Shown here: positions 17,202 through 25,596 of the stretch, piece after piece
How positions within the stretch are numbered: the first letter of the stretch is position 1
Layout of the letters: each line of letters opens with the position of its first letter
Translations under genes and position numbers: made by a program
Origin: Parabacteroides hominis
GTDB lineage: Bacteria > Bacteroidota > Bacteroidia > Bacteroidales > Tannerellaceae
Assembly (NCBI RefSeq): GCF_014287585.1
Contig: NZ_JACOOJ010000047.1
Location: 1-34,228, forward strand
Length of the DNA stretch: 34,228 bases
Direction: 5' to 3'
Notes under the pieces: generated by a model
Databases searched by the model: none
The model's input: the letters and a program-made list of their open reading frames with translations, nothing else
What the model was told of the DNA's origin: nothing

Positions 17202-18044
17202 ATGAACAAGCAGCAATTATTCGAAAACATCAAGAAAAAGCAGTCCTTCCTTTGCGTGGGGCTCGATACAGATATAAAGAAGATCCCGCAGCACCTGCTG
17301 TCTGAAGAAGATCCGATCTTCGCATTCAACAAAGCGATTATCGACGCGACAGCCGACTTTTGCGTGGCTTATAAACCGAACCTGGCCTTCTATGAAAGTT
17401 TGGGCGTAAAAGGGATGCTGTCATTCGAAAAGACAGTCGCTTACCTGCGTGAAAACTATCCCGACCAGTTTATCATTGCCGATGCAAAGCGCGGGGATAT
17501 CGGAAACACTTCCGAAATGTATGCACGTTCTTTCTTCGACCATATCAAGGTCGATGCCGTAACAGTCGCCCCGTATATGGGCGAAGACAGCGTAAAACCG
17601 TTCCTGATCTACCCGGAAGCCTGGGTGATCCTGCTGGCGCTGACCTCCAATAAAGGTTCGCACGATTTCCAGATGACGGAAGATGCGAACGGCGAACGGT
17701 TATTCGAAAAAGTATTGAAAAAGTCGCAGGATTGGGCTACGGACGAACAGATGATGTACGTGGTAGGCGCAACCCAGGGAAAGATGTTCCTGGATATCCG
17801 CAAACACGCTCCCAACCACTTCCTGCTGGTTCCGGGCGTAGGCGCACAGGGCGGAAGCCTCGCCGAAGTGGCCCAGTACGGCATGAACGACCAGTGCGGG
17901 TTGCTGGTAAACTCTTCCCGTGCTATCATATATGCAGACAAAACGGAGAATTTTGCCAACGCAGCGCGTGAAGCAGCCCAGGCCGTACAACGCGAAATGG
18001 CAGGATATCTGCACGATAAAGGAATTATTCCCTGCAAAGCATAG
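17202..18044 (+). CDS. pyrF: Orotidine 5'-phosphate decarboxylase (longer, type 2 form)
   Basis: A 280-residue enzyme converting OMP to UMP, the last step of de novo UMP synthesis. The active-site signature D94-A-K96-R97-G-D99-I lies on a beta strand, preceded by LCVGLDTD (17-24) and the lysine in [22 protein letters not shown] and [10 protein letters not shown] are the later phosphate-binding strands. It is longer than the E. coli type (about 245) and fits the type 2 subgroup. It follows prfA by 35 bp, completing a purM-prfA-pyrF cluster of nucleotide and translation genes. Confidence 0.95.
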   Translation: MNKQQLFENIKKKQSFLCVGLDTDIKKIPQHLLSEEDPIFAFNKAIIDATADFCVAYKPNLAFYESLGVKGMLSFEKTVAYLRENYPDQFIIADAKRGDIGNTSEMYARSFFDHIKVDAVTVAPYMGEDSVKPFLIYPEAWVILLALTSNKGSHDFQMTEDANGERLFEKVLKKSQDWATDEQMMYVVGATQGKMFLDIRKHAPNHFLLVPGVGAQGGSLAEVAQYGMNDQCGLLVNSSRAIIYADKTENFANAAREAAQAVQREMAGYLHDKGIIPCKA

Positions 18045-18071
18045 GCTATCCCAATAATTTTCACCATTTTT

Positions 18072-18104
18072 GCAAACTGCCTTGAAGCAAGTCCGGGCAG
18101 TTGC
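18072..18104 (+). other. Hairpin between pyrF and lpxD
   Basis: GCAAACTGCC (18072-18081) can pair imperfectly with GGGCAGTTGC (18095-18104), with an ACTGCC/GGCAGT core. No T-run follows, so it is not a standard terminator; it may be a processing or attenuation structure. No clear TAnnTTTG element lies in this 89-bp gap, so lpxD may be read from the upstream operon. Confidence 0.35.
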
Positions 18105-18133
18105 ATTTGAAATACATATAATAAGATTAAGTA

Positions 18134-19174
18134 ATGGAGTTTTCAGCCCAACAAATAGCGAGCGTTTTAGGTGGAACCGTCGAAGGCAACCCTGAAGTGA
18201 AAGTCAACAACTTCTCAAAGATAGAAGAAGGTAAACCGGGAACATTGACCTTCCTGGCAAACCCCAAATATGAACATTTTATCTACAAAACTGAAGCAAG
18301 CATTGTTTTAGTAAACAATGATTTCACTCCCGCCGAACCGGTAAAAGCCACATTGGTTAAGGTAGCCAATGCCTACGCTTCGCTCGCCATACTGTTGAAT
18401 ATGGTAGAACAGGCGAAAGCTAAAAAAGCGGGTATAGATGCAACGGCGTTCATCGCCGGTTCGGCAACGGTCGGCGAAGGATGTTATGTCGGCAACTTCG
18501 CCTACATCGGCGAAGACGTGAAGATCGGCAAGAACAGCCGCATTTATCCTCACGCTTACATCGGCGACCATGTGACCGTTGGCGATAACTGTACGATCTA
18601 TCCGCACGCGACCATCTACAACGGCTGCATAATCGGCAACAACTGCATCCTGCATGCCGGATGCGTGATCGGGTCGGATGGTTTCGGTTTCGCACCCGAA
18701 GGCGATAACTACAAGAAGATCCCCCAGTTGGGAAATGTCATACTGGAAGACGATGTCGAAATCGGAGCCAATACCACGATAGACCGCGCCGTTATGGATT
18801 CGACCATCATCCGCCGGGGTGTCAAACTGGACAATCTGGTGCAGATTGCGCACAACGTGGAAGTCGGCGAAAACACGGTCATGGCAGCCCAGGTAGGCAT
18901 TGCCGGTTCCGTGAAGATCGGCAGCCATTGCATGTTCGGCGGACAGGCCGGACTATCAGGCCATATCCATGTGGCGGACCATGTGGTATTCGGTGCACAA
19001 TGCGGTGTGATCAGCGATGTAAAAGAACCGGCGACCCTGTTAGGCGCTCCGGCCATCAACGCAAAGGCGTTTATGCGCTCCAGCGCGATCTTCAACCGCC
19101 TGCCGGATATGTACCGCCAGATGGGACAGATGCAGCGCGAGATAGAACAACTAAAAAAAGAACTTAATAAATAA
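18134..19174 (+). CDS. lpxD: UDP-3-O-acylglucosamine N-acyltransferase
   Basis: A 346-residue lipid A enzyme that adds the second 3-hydroxyacyl chain, from acyl-ACP, to the 2-amino group of UDP-3-O-acylglucosamine. An N-terminal uridine-binding domain (about 1-100) precedes a left-handed beta helix made of hexapeptide repeats (110-310; for example [20 protein letters not shown]). The catalytic histidine is expected in the [17 protein letters not shown] segment. The C-terminus is a helix ([19 protein letters not shown]) typical of LpxD trimers. It is the first of three adjacent lpx genes, 13 bp before lpxC/fabZ. Confidence 0.95.
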   Translation: MEFSAQQIASVLGGTVEGNPEVKVNNFSKIEEGKPGTLTFLANPKYEHFIYKTEASIVLVNNDFTPAEPVKATLVKVANAYASLAILLNMVEQAKAKKAGIDATAFIAGSATVGEGCYVGNFAYIGEDVKIGKNSRIYPHAYIGDHVTVGDNCTIYPHATIYNGCIIGNNCILHAGCVIGSDGFGFAPEGDNYKKIPQLGNVILEDDVEIGANTTIDRAVMDSTIIRRGVKLDNLVQIAHNVEVGENTVMAAQVGIAGSVKIGSHCMFGGQAGLSGHIHVADHVVFGAQCGVISDVKEPATLLGAPAINAKAFMRSSAIFNRLPDMYRQMGQMQREIEQLKKELNK

Positions 19175-19187
19175 ATCAGATAAACGT

Positions 19188-20573
19188 ATGCAGAAACAGA
19201 AGACGCTTGCCACGAGTTTCTCTATGCAAGGAAAAGGGTTGCATACAGGCTTGGATATTCAGATTACTTTCCACCCTGCACCCGAAAATCATGGATACAA
19301 AATCAAACGTGTTGACCTGGAAGGAGAACCCGTAATCGATGCCGTTGCTGAAAACGTAGCCGGAACCCAAAGAGGAACCGTGCTTTCCAAAAACGGCATT
19401 CAGGTAAGTACCATTGAACATGCGATGGCAGCTTTATATGCCTACGAAATAGATAACTGCCTGATAGAGGTGAATGCACCCGAATTCCCGATTCTCGACG
19501 GCAGTTCCCGTTTTTACAGTGAAGAGATTCAGAAAGCCGGCGTCGTTGAACAAAGCGCACCGAAAGATTACTATATCGTAAAGCACAAGATCGAAGTCAA
19601 GGATGAAGAAACGGGCTCTTCCCTCATCATCCTGCCGGACGACAAGTTCAGCGTCAACGTATTGATTTCTTTCAATTCGCCTGTGCTTTCCAACCAGTTC
19701 GCCACGCTGAACGACCTGAGCGAGTTCCCGGCAGAACTGGCCGCTTCCCGCACATTCGTGTTTGTCCGCGAAGTAGAGATGTTGTTGCAAAACAACCTGA
19801 TCAAAGGTGGCGACCTCGACAATGCGATCGTTATCTATGACCAGAAAGTATCACAGGAAGTGCTCGACAACCTCGCCGACAAACTGTCCATCCCGCATAA
19901 GGACGTACAGGACCTCGGTTACATCAACAATAAACCGCTGGTATTCGACAACGAACCGGCGCGCCACAAGCTGATCGACGTGATCGGCGACCTGGCATTG
20001 ATCGGCAAACCGATCCGCGGCCGTGTAATCGCCACCCGTCCGGGACATAAGATCAACAACCAGTTGGCACGCATGATCCGCAAGGAGATCAAGCTGAACG
20101 AAGTTCAGGCTCCAGTCTATGATCCGAACTGCGCTCCGGTCATGGATATCAACCGCATCCGCGAACTGCTACCGCATCGTTACCCGTTCCTGCTGGTTGA
20201 CAAGATCATCGAGATCGGCGGCAACTATATCGTGGGTGTGAAAAACATCACGAGCAACGAACCTTTCTTTACGGGCCATTTCCCCCAGGAACCGGTTATG
20301 CCGGGCGTACTGCAAGTAGAAGCGATGGCTCAGACCGGCGGGCTGCTCGTTCTGAATTCGGTAGACGAACCGGAACGCTATTCCACTTATTTCATGAAGA
20401 TCGACGGCGTTAAATTCCGCCAGAAAGTCGTTCCGGGCGATACGCTGATCCTGCGCTTGGAACTGTTGGCCCCTATCCGCCGTGGCATCTCGACCATGAA
20501 AGGATATGTATTCGTAGGCGACAAGCTGGTTAGCGAAGCCGAGTTTATGGCACAGATTGTAAAAAACAAATAA
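19188..20573 (+). CDS. lpxC/fabZ: Bifunctional LpxC deacetylase / FabZ 3-hydroxyacyl-ACP dehydratase
   Basis: A 461-residue fusion. Residues 1-300 are LpxC, the zinc amidase catalysing the committed step of lipid A synthesis: [17 protein letters not shown] gives the first zinc histidine, and [12 protein letters not shown] gives the second histidine and the aspartate. Residues about 315-461 are FabZ, a hot-dog fold dehydratase of fatty acid elongation, with the catalytic histidine in [14 protein letters not shown] and the glutamate in [11 protein letters not shown]. The fusion is a known Bacteroidota feature and couples two pathways competing for 3-hydroxyacyl-ACP. It lies between lpxD and lpxA with 13- and 11-bp gaps. 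Confidence 0.96.
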   Translation: MQKQKTLATSFSMQGKGLHTGLDIQITFHPAPENHGYKIKRVDLEGEPVIDAVAENVAGTQRGTVLSKNGIQVSTIEHAMAALYAYEIDNCLIEVNAPEFPILDGSSRFYSEEIQKAGVVEQSAPKDYYIVKHKIEVKDEETGSSLIILPDDKFSVNVLISFNSPVLSNQFATLNDLSEFPAELAASRTFVFVREVEMLLQNNLIKGGDLDNAIVIYDQKVSQEVLDNLADKLSIPHKDVQDLGYINNKPLVFDNEPARHKLIDVIGDLALIGKPIRGRVIATRPGHKINNQLARMIRKEIKLNEVQAPVYDPNCAPVMDINRIRELLPHRYPFLLVDKIIEIGGNYIVGVKNITSNEPFFTGHFPQEPVMPGVLQVEAMAQTGGLLVLNSVDEPERYSTYFMKIDGVKFRQKVVPGDTLILRLELLAPIRRGISTMKGYVFVGDKLVSEAEFMAQIVKNK

Positions 20574-20584
20574 TAATTAAGATA

Positions 20585-21370
20585 ATGAACATATCCCCTT
20601 TAGCAGTCGTTCATCCTGAGGCTAAAATCGGTCAGAATACAACGGTCGACCCTTTTGTCGTAATCGAGAAAGATGTCGTAATCGGTGACAACTGTCGTAT
20701 CTATTCGCATGCGACTATTTTAGACGGTGCGCGGATCGGCAACAATTGCCAGGTATTTCCCGGAGCCGTTATTGCCGGCATCCCTCAAGACCTGAAATTT
20801 AAAGGAGAAATTACAACCGCTGAAATCGGCGACAACACCATTCTCCGCGAATGCGTGACCGTCAACCGCGGAACAGCTTCGAAAGGCAAAACCGTTGTCG
20901 GAAACAATTGCCTGATTATGGCTTATTCCCATATTGCTCATGATTGCTTGCTGAAAGATAATATCATCATCGGCAACGCTTCACAGATAGCCGGAGAAGT
21001 CGAGATCGACGACTTCGCCATCGTTAGCGGCGGCAGCCTGGTCCACCAGTTCTCCCGTATATCCAAGCACGTCATGGTACAAGGCGGTTCACGTATCGGC
21101 AAAGACATTCCTCCTTATACACTGATCGGACGTGACCCGATCGTGTACTGCGGTATCAATATCGTAGGGTTACGCCGTCGCGGATTTACAAACAGCCAGG
21201 TATTCCTGATCCAGGACATCTACCGTACGCTTTATACGCGCGGCCTCAACAACACAGAAGCCTTGAAAGCCATCGAAACCGAATACGAGCCCAGCGAAGA
21301 ACGGGATCTGATCCTGAATTTCATCAAATCATCCCAGCGCGGTATTGTCAGAGGTTCGATCGATGAATAA
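20585..21370 (+). CDS. lpxA: Acyl-[ACP]-UDP-N-acetylglucosamine O-acyltransferase
   Basis: A 261-residue enzyme of the first lipid A step, moving a 3-hydroxyacyl chain to UDP-GlcNAc. Hexapeptide repeats run from residue 5 to about 185 (VHPEAKIGQNTTVDPFVVI and onward). The GIPQDLKFKGE insertion is typical of LpxA. The catalytic histidine is expected in MAYSHIAHDC. The helical C-terminal domain covers about 195-261. The length matches the family (about 260). It is the last gene of the lpx cluster and is followed by a strong hairpin. Confidence 0.96.
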   Translation: MNISPLAVVHPEAKIGQNTTVDPFVVIEKDVVIGDNCRIYSHATILDGARIGNNCQVFPGAVIAGIPQDLKFKGEITTAEIGDNTILRECVTVNRGTASKGKTVVGNNCLIMAYSHIAHDCLLKDNIIIGNASQIAGEVEIDDFAIVSGGSLVHQFSRISKHVMVQGGSRIGKDIPPYTLIGRDPIVYCGINIVGLRRRGFTNSQVFLIQDIYRTLYTRGLNNTEALKAIETEYEPSEERDLILNFIKSSQRGIVRGSIDE

Positions 21371-21388
21371 ATAATGTGCCAATTTGAA

Positions 21389-21441
21389 AATGTGCCAATG
21401 TGCCAATAAGAGAATGAATTTTATTGGCATATTGGCACATT
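21389..21441. repeat. Intergenic 21-bp inverted repeat built of ATGTGCCAAT units (hairpin, possible terminator)
   Basis: Arms 21389-21409 and 21421-21441 pair at 20 of 21 positions (the odd one is G-T) around an 11-nt loop. Each arm holds two copies of the unit TGTGCCAAT/ATTGGCACA. An extra copy at 21374-21383, and CACATTAT at 21451-21458, extend the symmetry outward. It follows lpxA by 18 bp and would make a very stable RNA hairpin. I recall similar TGTGCCAAT repeats between genes in other Bacteroides genomes. Confidence 0.8.
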
Positions 21442-21447
21442 ATTTTA

Positions 21448-21477
21448 TTGCCACATTATTCTTTTTTACTACTTTTG
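21448..21477 (+). promoter_or_regulatory. Promoter of the pRiA4b ORF-3-like gene
   Basis: TACTTTTG at 21470-21477 matches TAnnTTTG, and TTG at 21448-21450 lies 19 bp upstream. The start codon is at 21502. The promoter overlaps the outer edge of the 21-bp inverted repeat. Confidence 0.6.
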
Positions 21478-21501
21478 AACCAACAAAAACTAATAACGAT
21501 T

Positions 21502-22062
21502 ATGGTATTCAGATTTCTAATTCTATCAGATGAAGTTGACGACTTCAAACGCGAGATTAAGATCGACTCGGAAGCGACATTCCTGGATTTGTACAATGCC
21601 ATTATGGATTCTGTTGGGTATACAAAAGATCAGATGTGTTCTTTCTTCATCTGTGATGATGACTGGAGCAAGAATACAGAAATCACACTGGTTGAAATGG
21701 ATACCACTTCTGAAGTGGACAATTATATAATGGAAGATACACATCTGGAAGAACTTCTCGAAGATGAGCATCAGAAATTGCTTTTCGTCTTCGATTATAT
21801 GACCGAACGTGCTTTCTTCATGGAACTCCGCGAAATCATCCCAGGCACAGATCTGGACAAACCCGTATGCAGCAAATCTATCGGCGAAGCGCCTGTTCAG
21901 ATCATGTCGTTCGACGAGATGGACACCAAGGCAGGCAATACCGAAATAGGTGAAGATTTCTACGGCGATTCCGAATACGATATCGACGAACTCGATAAAG
22001 AGGGTTTCGACGGGCTTGGCGACGAACCGATGGACAATCCATACGACGACGAGCGCTTTTGA
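21502..22062 (+). CDS. Plasmid pRiA4b ORF-3-like family protein
   Basis: A 186-residue acidic protein, start at MVFRFLIL. Its N-terminal two thirds match what I know of the pRiA4b ORF-3 (PF07929) fold: a short beta strand, TFLDLYNAIMDSVGY, then FFICDDDWSKNTEI, a region near LLEDEHQKLLFVFDYMTERAFFMEL, and a terminal domain. The last 50 residues are very acidic (Asp/Glu-rich, ending NPYDDERF). The function of the family is unknown, although it is widespread beside mobile and housekeeping genes. miaA starts 3 bp after its stop codon, so the two are co-transcribed from the promoter at 21448-21477. Confidence 0.85.
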   Translation: MVFRFLILSDEVDDFKREIKIDSEATFLDLYNAIMDSVGYTKDQMCSFFICDDDWSKNTEITLVEMDTTSEVDNYIMEDTHLEELLEDEHQKLLFVFDYMTERAFFMELREIIPGTDLDKPVCSKSIGEAPVQIMSFDEMDTKAGNTEIGEDFYGDSEYDIDELDKEGFDGLGDEPMDNPYDDERF

Positions 22063-22065
22063 TTA

Positions 22066-22962
22066 ATGAACTCTCTTGTCATACTATTGGGGCCGACAGG
22101 AGTCGGCAAGACGGAACTGAGCCTGCGTGTAGCAGAACATTTCGGTTCTCCGATCATTTCTTCCGACTCCCGTCAGCTTTACAAAGAGCTTCCGATAGGC
22201 ACAGCCGCCCCTACGGCTGAACAGATGGCACGTGTACGCCATTATATGGTCGGCACATTGTCACTCACCGATTATTACAGTGCAAGCAATTTCGAAGAAG
22301 ATGTGATATCCCTGCTCAGGGAACTCCATCAGACACATCCCACCGTCGTTATGACAGGTGGCAGCATGATGTATATCGATGCCGTCACGAAAGGGATCGA
22401 CGACATCCCCACCGTCACCCCCGAAATCCGAACTGCTATCTACAAGCAATATGAAGAAGAGGGTCTCGCACCTATCCTCGCCGAGTTGAAAGAAACAGAC
22501 CCCATACATTATAACGAAGTAGACCGGAACAACTACAAACGTGTGATCCATGCCGTCGAAATCTGCCGCATGACAGGTAAACCCTATTCTTCTTTCCGCA
22601 CTAATACACGCAAAGAACGACCTTTCCGGATCATCCGGATAGGGCTTACCCGTGATCGTGAAGAACTCTATGACCGCATTAACCGCCGCGTAGACCAGAT
22701 GATGGCCGATGGCATGCTGGAAGAAGCACGCCGCGTCTATCCCTTCCGCGCATTGAACTCCCTCAACACGGTCGGCTACAAAGAACTGTTCAAATACTTG
22801 GATGGCGAATGGACATTAGACTTCGCTATAGAAAAGATAAAACGCAACTCCCGCGTTTACGCCCGCAAACAAATGACCTGGTTCAAACGTGACCCCGACA
22901 TCCGATGGTTCCATCCGGATGAAGAGGAGGCGATACTGGACTATCTTCTTTTTCCTGTCTAA
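22066..22962 (+). CDS. miaA: tRNA dimethylallyltransferase
   Basis: A 298-residue enzyme that transfers a dimethylallyl group to the N6 of A37 in tRNAs reading UNN codons. The P-loop is G9-P-T-G-V-G-K-T16, followed by [19 protein letters not shown] (substrate binding and catalytic Asp and Arg), GGSMMYIDA, and the C-terminal [14 protein letters not shown] and [17 protein letters not shown] motifs characteristic of MiaA. The length matches the family. Bacteroidales often carry two miaA copies; which one this is cannot be told here. Confidence 0.95.
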   Translation: MNSLVILLGPTGVGKTELSLRVAEHFGSPIISSDSRQLYKELPIGTAAPTAEQMARVRHYMVGTLSLTDYYSASNFEEDVISLLRELHQTHPTVVMTGGSMMYIDAVTKGIDDIPTVTPEIRTAIYKQYEEEGLAPILAELKETDPIHYNEVDRNNYKRVIHAVEICRMTGKPYSSFRTNTRKERPFRIIRIGLTRDREELYDRINRRVDQMMADGMLEEARRVYPFRALNSLNTVGYKELFKYLDGEWTLDFAIEKIKRNSRVYARKQMTWFKRDPDIRWFHPDEEEAILDYLLFPV

Positions 22963-23040
22963 TTTGAACTTTTGTGCCATGCTTTTTGAATTAAGAATTA
23001 AAAATTAAGAAATAGCTGTGCTGTCGTCAATTGCATGGCG

Positions 23041-23048
23041 CAAAGGTA
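23041..23048 (-). promoter_or_regulatory. Orphan -7-like element
   Basis: Minus-strand TACCTTTG matches TAnnTTTG, but the only gene downstream in that direction is miaA on the opposite strand. It may be vestigial or drive an antisense transcript. The gap 22963-23104 otherwise holds only short AATTAAGAATTAAAAATTAAG-type repeats. Confidence 0.2.
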
Positions 23049-23104
23049 CGGTGACGGCAACGGGGCGGAGTTGATCAGTGTATCATAACGGCGGTTTACG
23101 TACG

Positions 23105-23815
23105 TCAACTGCTATCAGTTTCTCGAAATAGCGTTTGAGCAATGCCGTCATGGCTGCCGTTTTCACGAAATGCAGGCGTGTTTCCTCGTCCATCGGCAAC
23201 AGCGTTGAACCCGATTCCTTGCCCGGATTGCCGGGTAGCCGAAGCACGCCAATCTTCATCTGCCAGCAATTCGTTTTTCCGGATTTCCCACTGCTCACGC
23301 CCGCTCGCCTTCGGAACGAACGAAGTGAGTGTAGTTTTCTTTTCTTTTTCTTTACTTTCCTTTTCTTTTCTTTGTGTACTTTTTTCCGATTTAATCGGCT
23401 TTTTTTCCACATTAATCCCGATTAATTCGGAATTAATCAAATAGGGAAAAGCATCTACACCATGATATTCAATAGCTCTCTTCTTTATGCAAAAATATTG
23501 CTTTTGAATCTGTTCAGAGGTCAAAATCTGTCTTTCCTCGAACAATTGCAGGTCGAACATGCCGATTTTCACCATCGCCTGCACCATCTCCAAAATACGG
23601 CTTTCCGGTATCAGCATTTGTTCGGAGAGATCGAACAGGTAATCGTCGTTCGCCTCCAACCAATACCCGTTCGCATAAATATCGCAAAGTAATGTCATAT
23701 AAAGCAAGAAAGATTCCGCTCCGTATTTATGCTTGATACGGCGCACTTTTAAGTCTCTTAATATGTTTGTATCTACCGGAAAATAATCCAGTCCTTTTTT
23801 GATTGTACGTGCCAT
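23105..23815 (-). CDS. DUF4373 (Lin1244/Lin1753-like N-terminal) domain protein, probable 3' frameshift
   Basis: A 236-residue protein, start at MARTIKKGLDYFPVD; two more upstream in-frame codon groups exist but look like leader. Residues 1-120 resemble the DUF4373/Lin1244 domain, with the typical KGLDYFPVDTNI opening and an FLLYMTLLCDIYANGYWL core; this family resembles phage and plasmid replication-initiator N-termini. A Lys/Glu linker follows at 135-160. From about residue 195 (GQGIGFNAV) the frame looks wrong: the -1 alternative frame continues with STLLPMDEETRLHF and ALLKRYFEKLIAV to a stop at 23083, and better resembles a helical C-terminus. The role of the family is unknown. Confidence 0.65.
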   Translation of the reverse strand: MARTIKKGLDYFPVDTNILRDLKVRRIKHKYGAESFLLYMTLLCDIYANGYWLEANDDYLFDLSEQMLIPESRILEMVQAMVKIGMFDLQLFEERQILTSEQIQKQYFCIKKRAIEYHGVDAFPYLINSELIGINVEKKPIKSEKSTQRKEKESKEKEKKTTLTSFVPKASGREQWEIRKNELLADEDWRASATRQSGQGIGFNAVADGRGNTPAFRENGSHDGIAQTLFRETDSS

Positions 23816-23877
23816 GAAAATATTTAATTTAAAGTTTGTAATTATGTGCAATAAATGATGATTTACGGGTGTGTTTT

Positions 23878-24172
23878 CGTCCTGTAAGGACGGTGCAATA
23901 TAGAAGGTCTGTCAAAATTACCTTGTTCCCGCGCCCCGCGCGGGATCGCATGAAGACTGACCGTATAAATATCTGATTGATAAGGCCTGTTCTTTTGCGT
24001 CCCTGCGCGGGGCGCGGGGACAAGTCTATTTTGACACACCTCCTGGAATCCGGGGCACTTACAGCGCCCTAAGACAAGGCTTGCCTCATGCCGCAAGCTC
24101 TTTTGCCGTCTGCTCCAGCAGACGGATAGATGATTGTTCCGGCTTTGCCGGTTCCTAAGTGGGTTTTAACCC
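23878..24172. repeat. Cluster of seven short hairpins
   Basis: Perfect or near-perfect stems with 2-8 nt loops occur at 23878-23892 (CGTCC/GGACG), 23928-23944 (CCCGCGC/GCGCGGG), 23999-24021 (10-bp stem, GGG loop), 24079-24098 (GCTTGC/GCAAGC), 24106-24125 (9-bp stem, CC loop), 24139-24151 (CCGGC/GCCGG, TTT loop) and 24161-24172 (GGGTT/AACCC). Seven in under 300 bp is far more than chance would give, but none of them except perhaps the last has a terminator T-run. Confidence 0.7.
23902..24044. mobile_element. MITE-like element with about 44-bp imperfect inverted ends
   Basis: The left end 23902-23945 and right end 24000-24044 are inverted copies with a few mismatches and one 1-base indel: AGAAGGTCTGTCAAAAT at the left matches the complement of ATTTTGACACACCTCCT at the right, and the GC-rich inner parts match almost perfectly. 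The centre is about 54 bp and non-coding. The shape fits a miniature inverted-repeat element or a large RNA hairpin. No target duplication is obvious. Confidence 0.5.
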
Positions 24173-24536
24173 CTTTAATTATAATACATGAAAAATTTTG
24201 GCATTGGTTTTGAGCGTTAAAACGCAATTTTCAGTAGAAAGATCAGGCGGAAAGGTTGAAATTTTGTTTTGTTTTGTGTTCATGATATGAATGTTATGTT
24301 GTAAAATTAAATCGCTTTATAGCCGGTACAATTTCAACCGGTTGTAATTTTCATAGTCGATTACCCGGTTATGATTGCAATACAAATATAAGTTATGAAA
24401 ATCCGTTTGTCAAGTAAATATTTAAGATATTTCCAAGTTTATGTTTTATTAATATAAATATCAAACTCTGTACCCGGTCCATACTCAAATTATAATGTTC
24501 GCGTTATAATTATATAAGCATGAAGTTTTATATGCA

Positions 24537-24597
24537 CTGGCATGGAATTGAAAATAGACCGGCATCGAATTGAAAATAGACTGGCATGGAATTGAAA
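24537..24597 (+). repeat. Three tandem copies of a 22-bp repeat
   Basis: CTGGCATGGAATTGAAAATAGA at 24537-24558 begins a series: the second unit at 24559-24580 differs at two bases (CCGGCATCG), and the third at 24581-24597 is truncated after 17 bases. In words, the unit is a CTGGCATGG head, an AATTGAAA middle and an ATAGA tail. The 22-bp period is about two helical turns. It lies about 100 bp before the SDR start, upstream of its promoter. Confidence 0.8.
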
Positions 24598-24641
24598 CTG
24601 AAATCACTTCTACGGTTAGCTGGGTTTTCGCACGGCAGCCG

Positions 24642-24672
24642 TTGTAAATGCTTCCAATTATGATTACTTTTG
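24642..24672 (+). promoter_or_regulatory. Promoter of the SDR gene
   Basis: TACTTTTG at 24665-24672 matches TAnnTTTG with TTG at 24642-24644, spacing 20 bp. The start codon is at 24698. The 22-bp repeat ends 45 bp upstream of the -33 element, a plausible position for a regulator site. Confidence 0.6.
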
Positions 24673-24697
24673 CCATCCTATAAAAAGCGACAAGATC

Positions 24698-25531
24698 ATG
24701 GCAGACAACTATCTGGAAAAGAAATACGAAGAATATAAATCCCGCAAGTCTTCCGGGGCAAAAGCGGGCAGTGGCAGGAAAGCAGCCGTTATCCATAAGA
24801 CAAGGAGAGTCTTTGTGACAGGCGGCGCGGAAGGCATAGGCAAAGCGATTGTAAAAGCTTTCCGTTCCGCCGGACACCGCGTGGCGTTCTGCGACCGGAA
24901 CGAGGCGGCGGGAAAAGAGACGGCGTTGCAGACCGGAACCTCCTTCTTCCATGTTGACGTAAGCGACCGGGAAGCGCTTGAGAACTGTATGCAGCAGATT
25001 TTCAAGGAATGGGGCGATATCGACATCGTGATCAACAATGCGGGAATCAGTTGTTTCTCCCCGATTACGGAAACCAGTGTGGAAGATTTCGACCGGATAT
25101 TGTCCGTAAACCTGCGCCCGGTTTTCATCACTTCCCGCAGGTTAGCCATTCACCGCCAGTCACAGGAGTCGCCCAATCCGTTCGGCCGGATCGTCAATAT
25201 CTGCTCCACCCGCTACCTGATGAGCGAGTCCGGTAGCGAAGGGTATGCGGCATCCAAAGGAGGCATCTATTCGCTGACGCACGCCCTTGCACTCTCGCTT
25301 GCCGAGTGGCATATCACGGTCAATTCGATCTCGCCGGGCTGGATCGAGACGCACGACTACGAACAGCTTCGCCCAGAAGACCACGCCCAACATCCGTCGG
25401 GGCGAGTAGGCAAACCGGAAGACATCGCCCGTATGTGCCTGTTCATCTGCCAGGAGGAAAACGACTTCATGAACGGCGAGAACGTAACGATCGACGGGGG
25501 GATGACGAAGAAAATGATCTACTTCGAATAG
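24698..25531 (+). CDS. Short-chain dehydrogenase/reductase (SDR) family oxidoreductase
   Basis: A 277-residue NAD(P)-dependent oxidoreductase with a classical SDR fold. The cofactor loop T41-G-G-A-E-G-I-G48, the NNAG motif at 113-116, and the catalytic S170, Y183 and K187 (YAASK) are all present. PGWIETHDYE and the GENVTIDGGM C-terminus fit the classical family. Unusual is a 36-residue basic, glycine- and serine-rich extension (KKYEEYKSRKSSGAKAGSGR) before the first strand. D65 in AFCDRNEA after strand 2 suggests NAD rather than NADP. The substrate is unknown. The gene converges on the RluA-type gene. Confidence 0.9.
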   Translation: MADNYLEKKYEEYKSRKSSGAKAGSGRKAAVIHKTRRVFVTGGAEGIGKAIVKAFRSAGHRVAFCDRNEAAGKETALQTGTSFFHVDVSDREALENCMQQIFKEWGDIDIVINNAGISCFSPITETSVEDFDRILSVNLRPVFITSRRLAIHRQSQESPNPFGRIVNICSTRYLMSESGSEGYAASKGGIYSLTHALALSLAEWHITVNSISPGWIETHDYEQLRPEDHAQHPSGRVGKPEDIARMCLFICQEENDFMNGENVTIDGGMTKKMIYFE

Positions 25532-25596
25532 CGAAGGTTTGTTCCATAAGTATGGGACTATTGCTCCCCCGTCATGGGGAAATTGTGGCACTGGCG

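Larger units (their letters stand above)
23852..24680. other. Gene-free, repeat- and hairpin-rich accessory region
   Basis: No ORF here looks coding. The first 320 bases are GC-rich and carry seven small hairpins and the 143-bp inverted-end element listed separately. Positions 24174-24480 are AT-rich, with two CCGGTT-centred symmetric sites (CAACCGGTTG at 24336-24345 and CCCGGTT at 24364-24370) that could be binding sites. The end carries the three-copy 22-bp repeat. The region is upstream of both the DUF4373 gene (minus) and the SDR gene (plus). Confidence 0.6.

Noticed and set aside
24537..24597. CRISPR-like direct repeats
   Set aside because: The 22-bp units are contiguous with no spacers, and no cas gene is in the window.
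24485..24952. Minus-strand ORF across the SDR start
   Set aside because: It overlaps the SDR promoter and coding start, and its translation is built from the 22-bp repeat and antisense codons.
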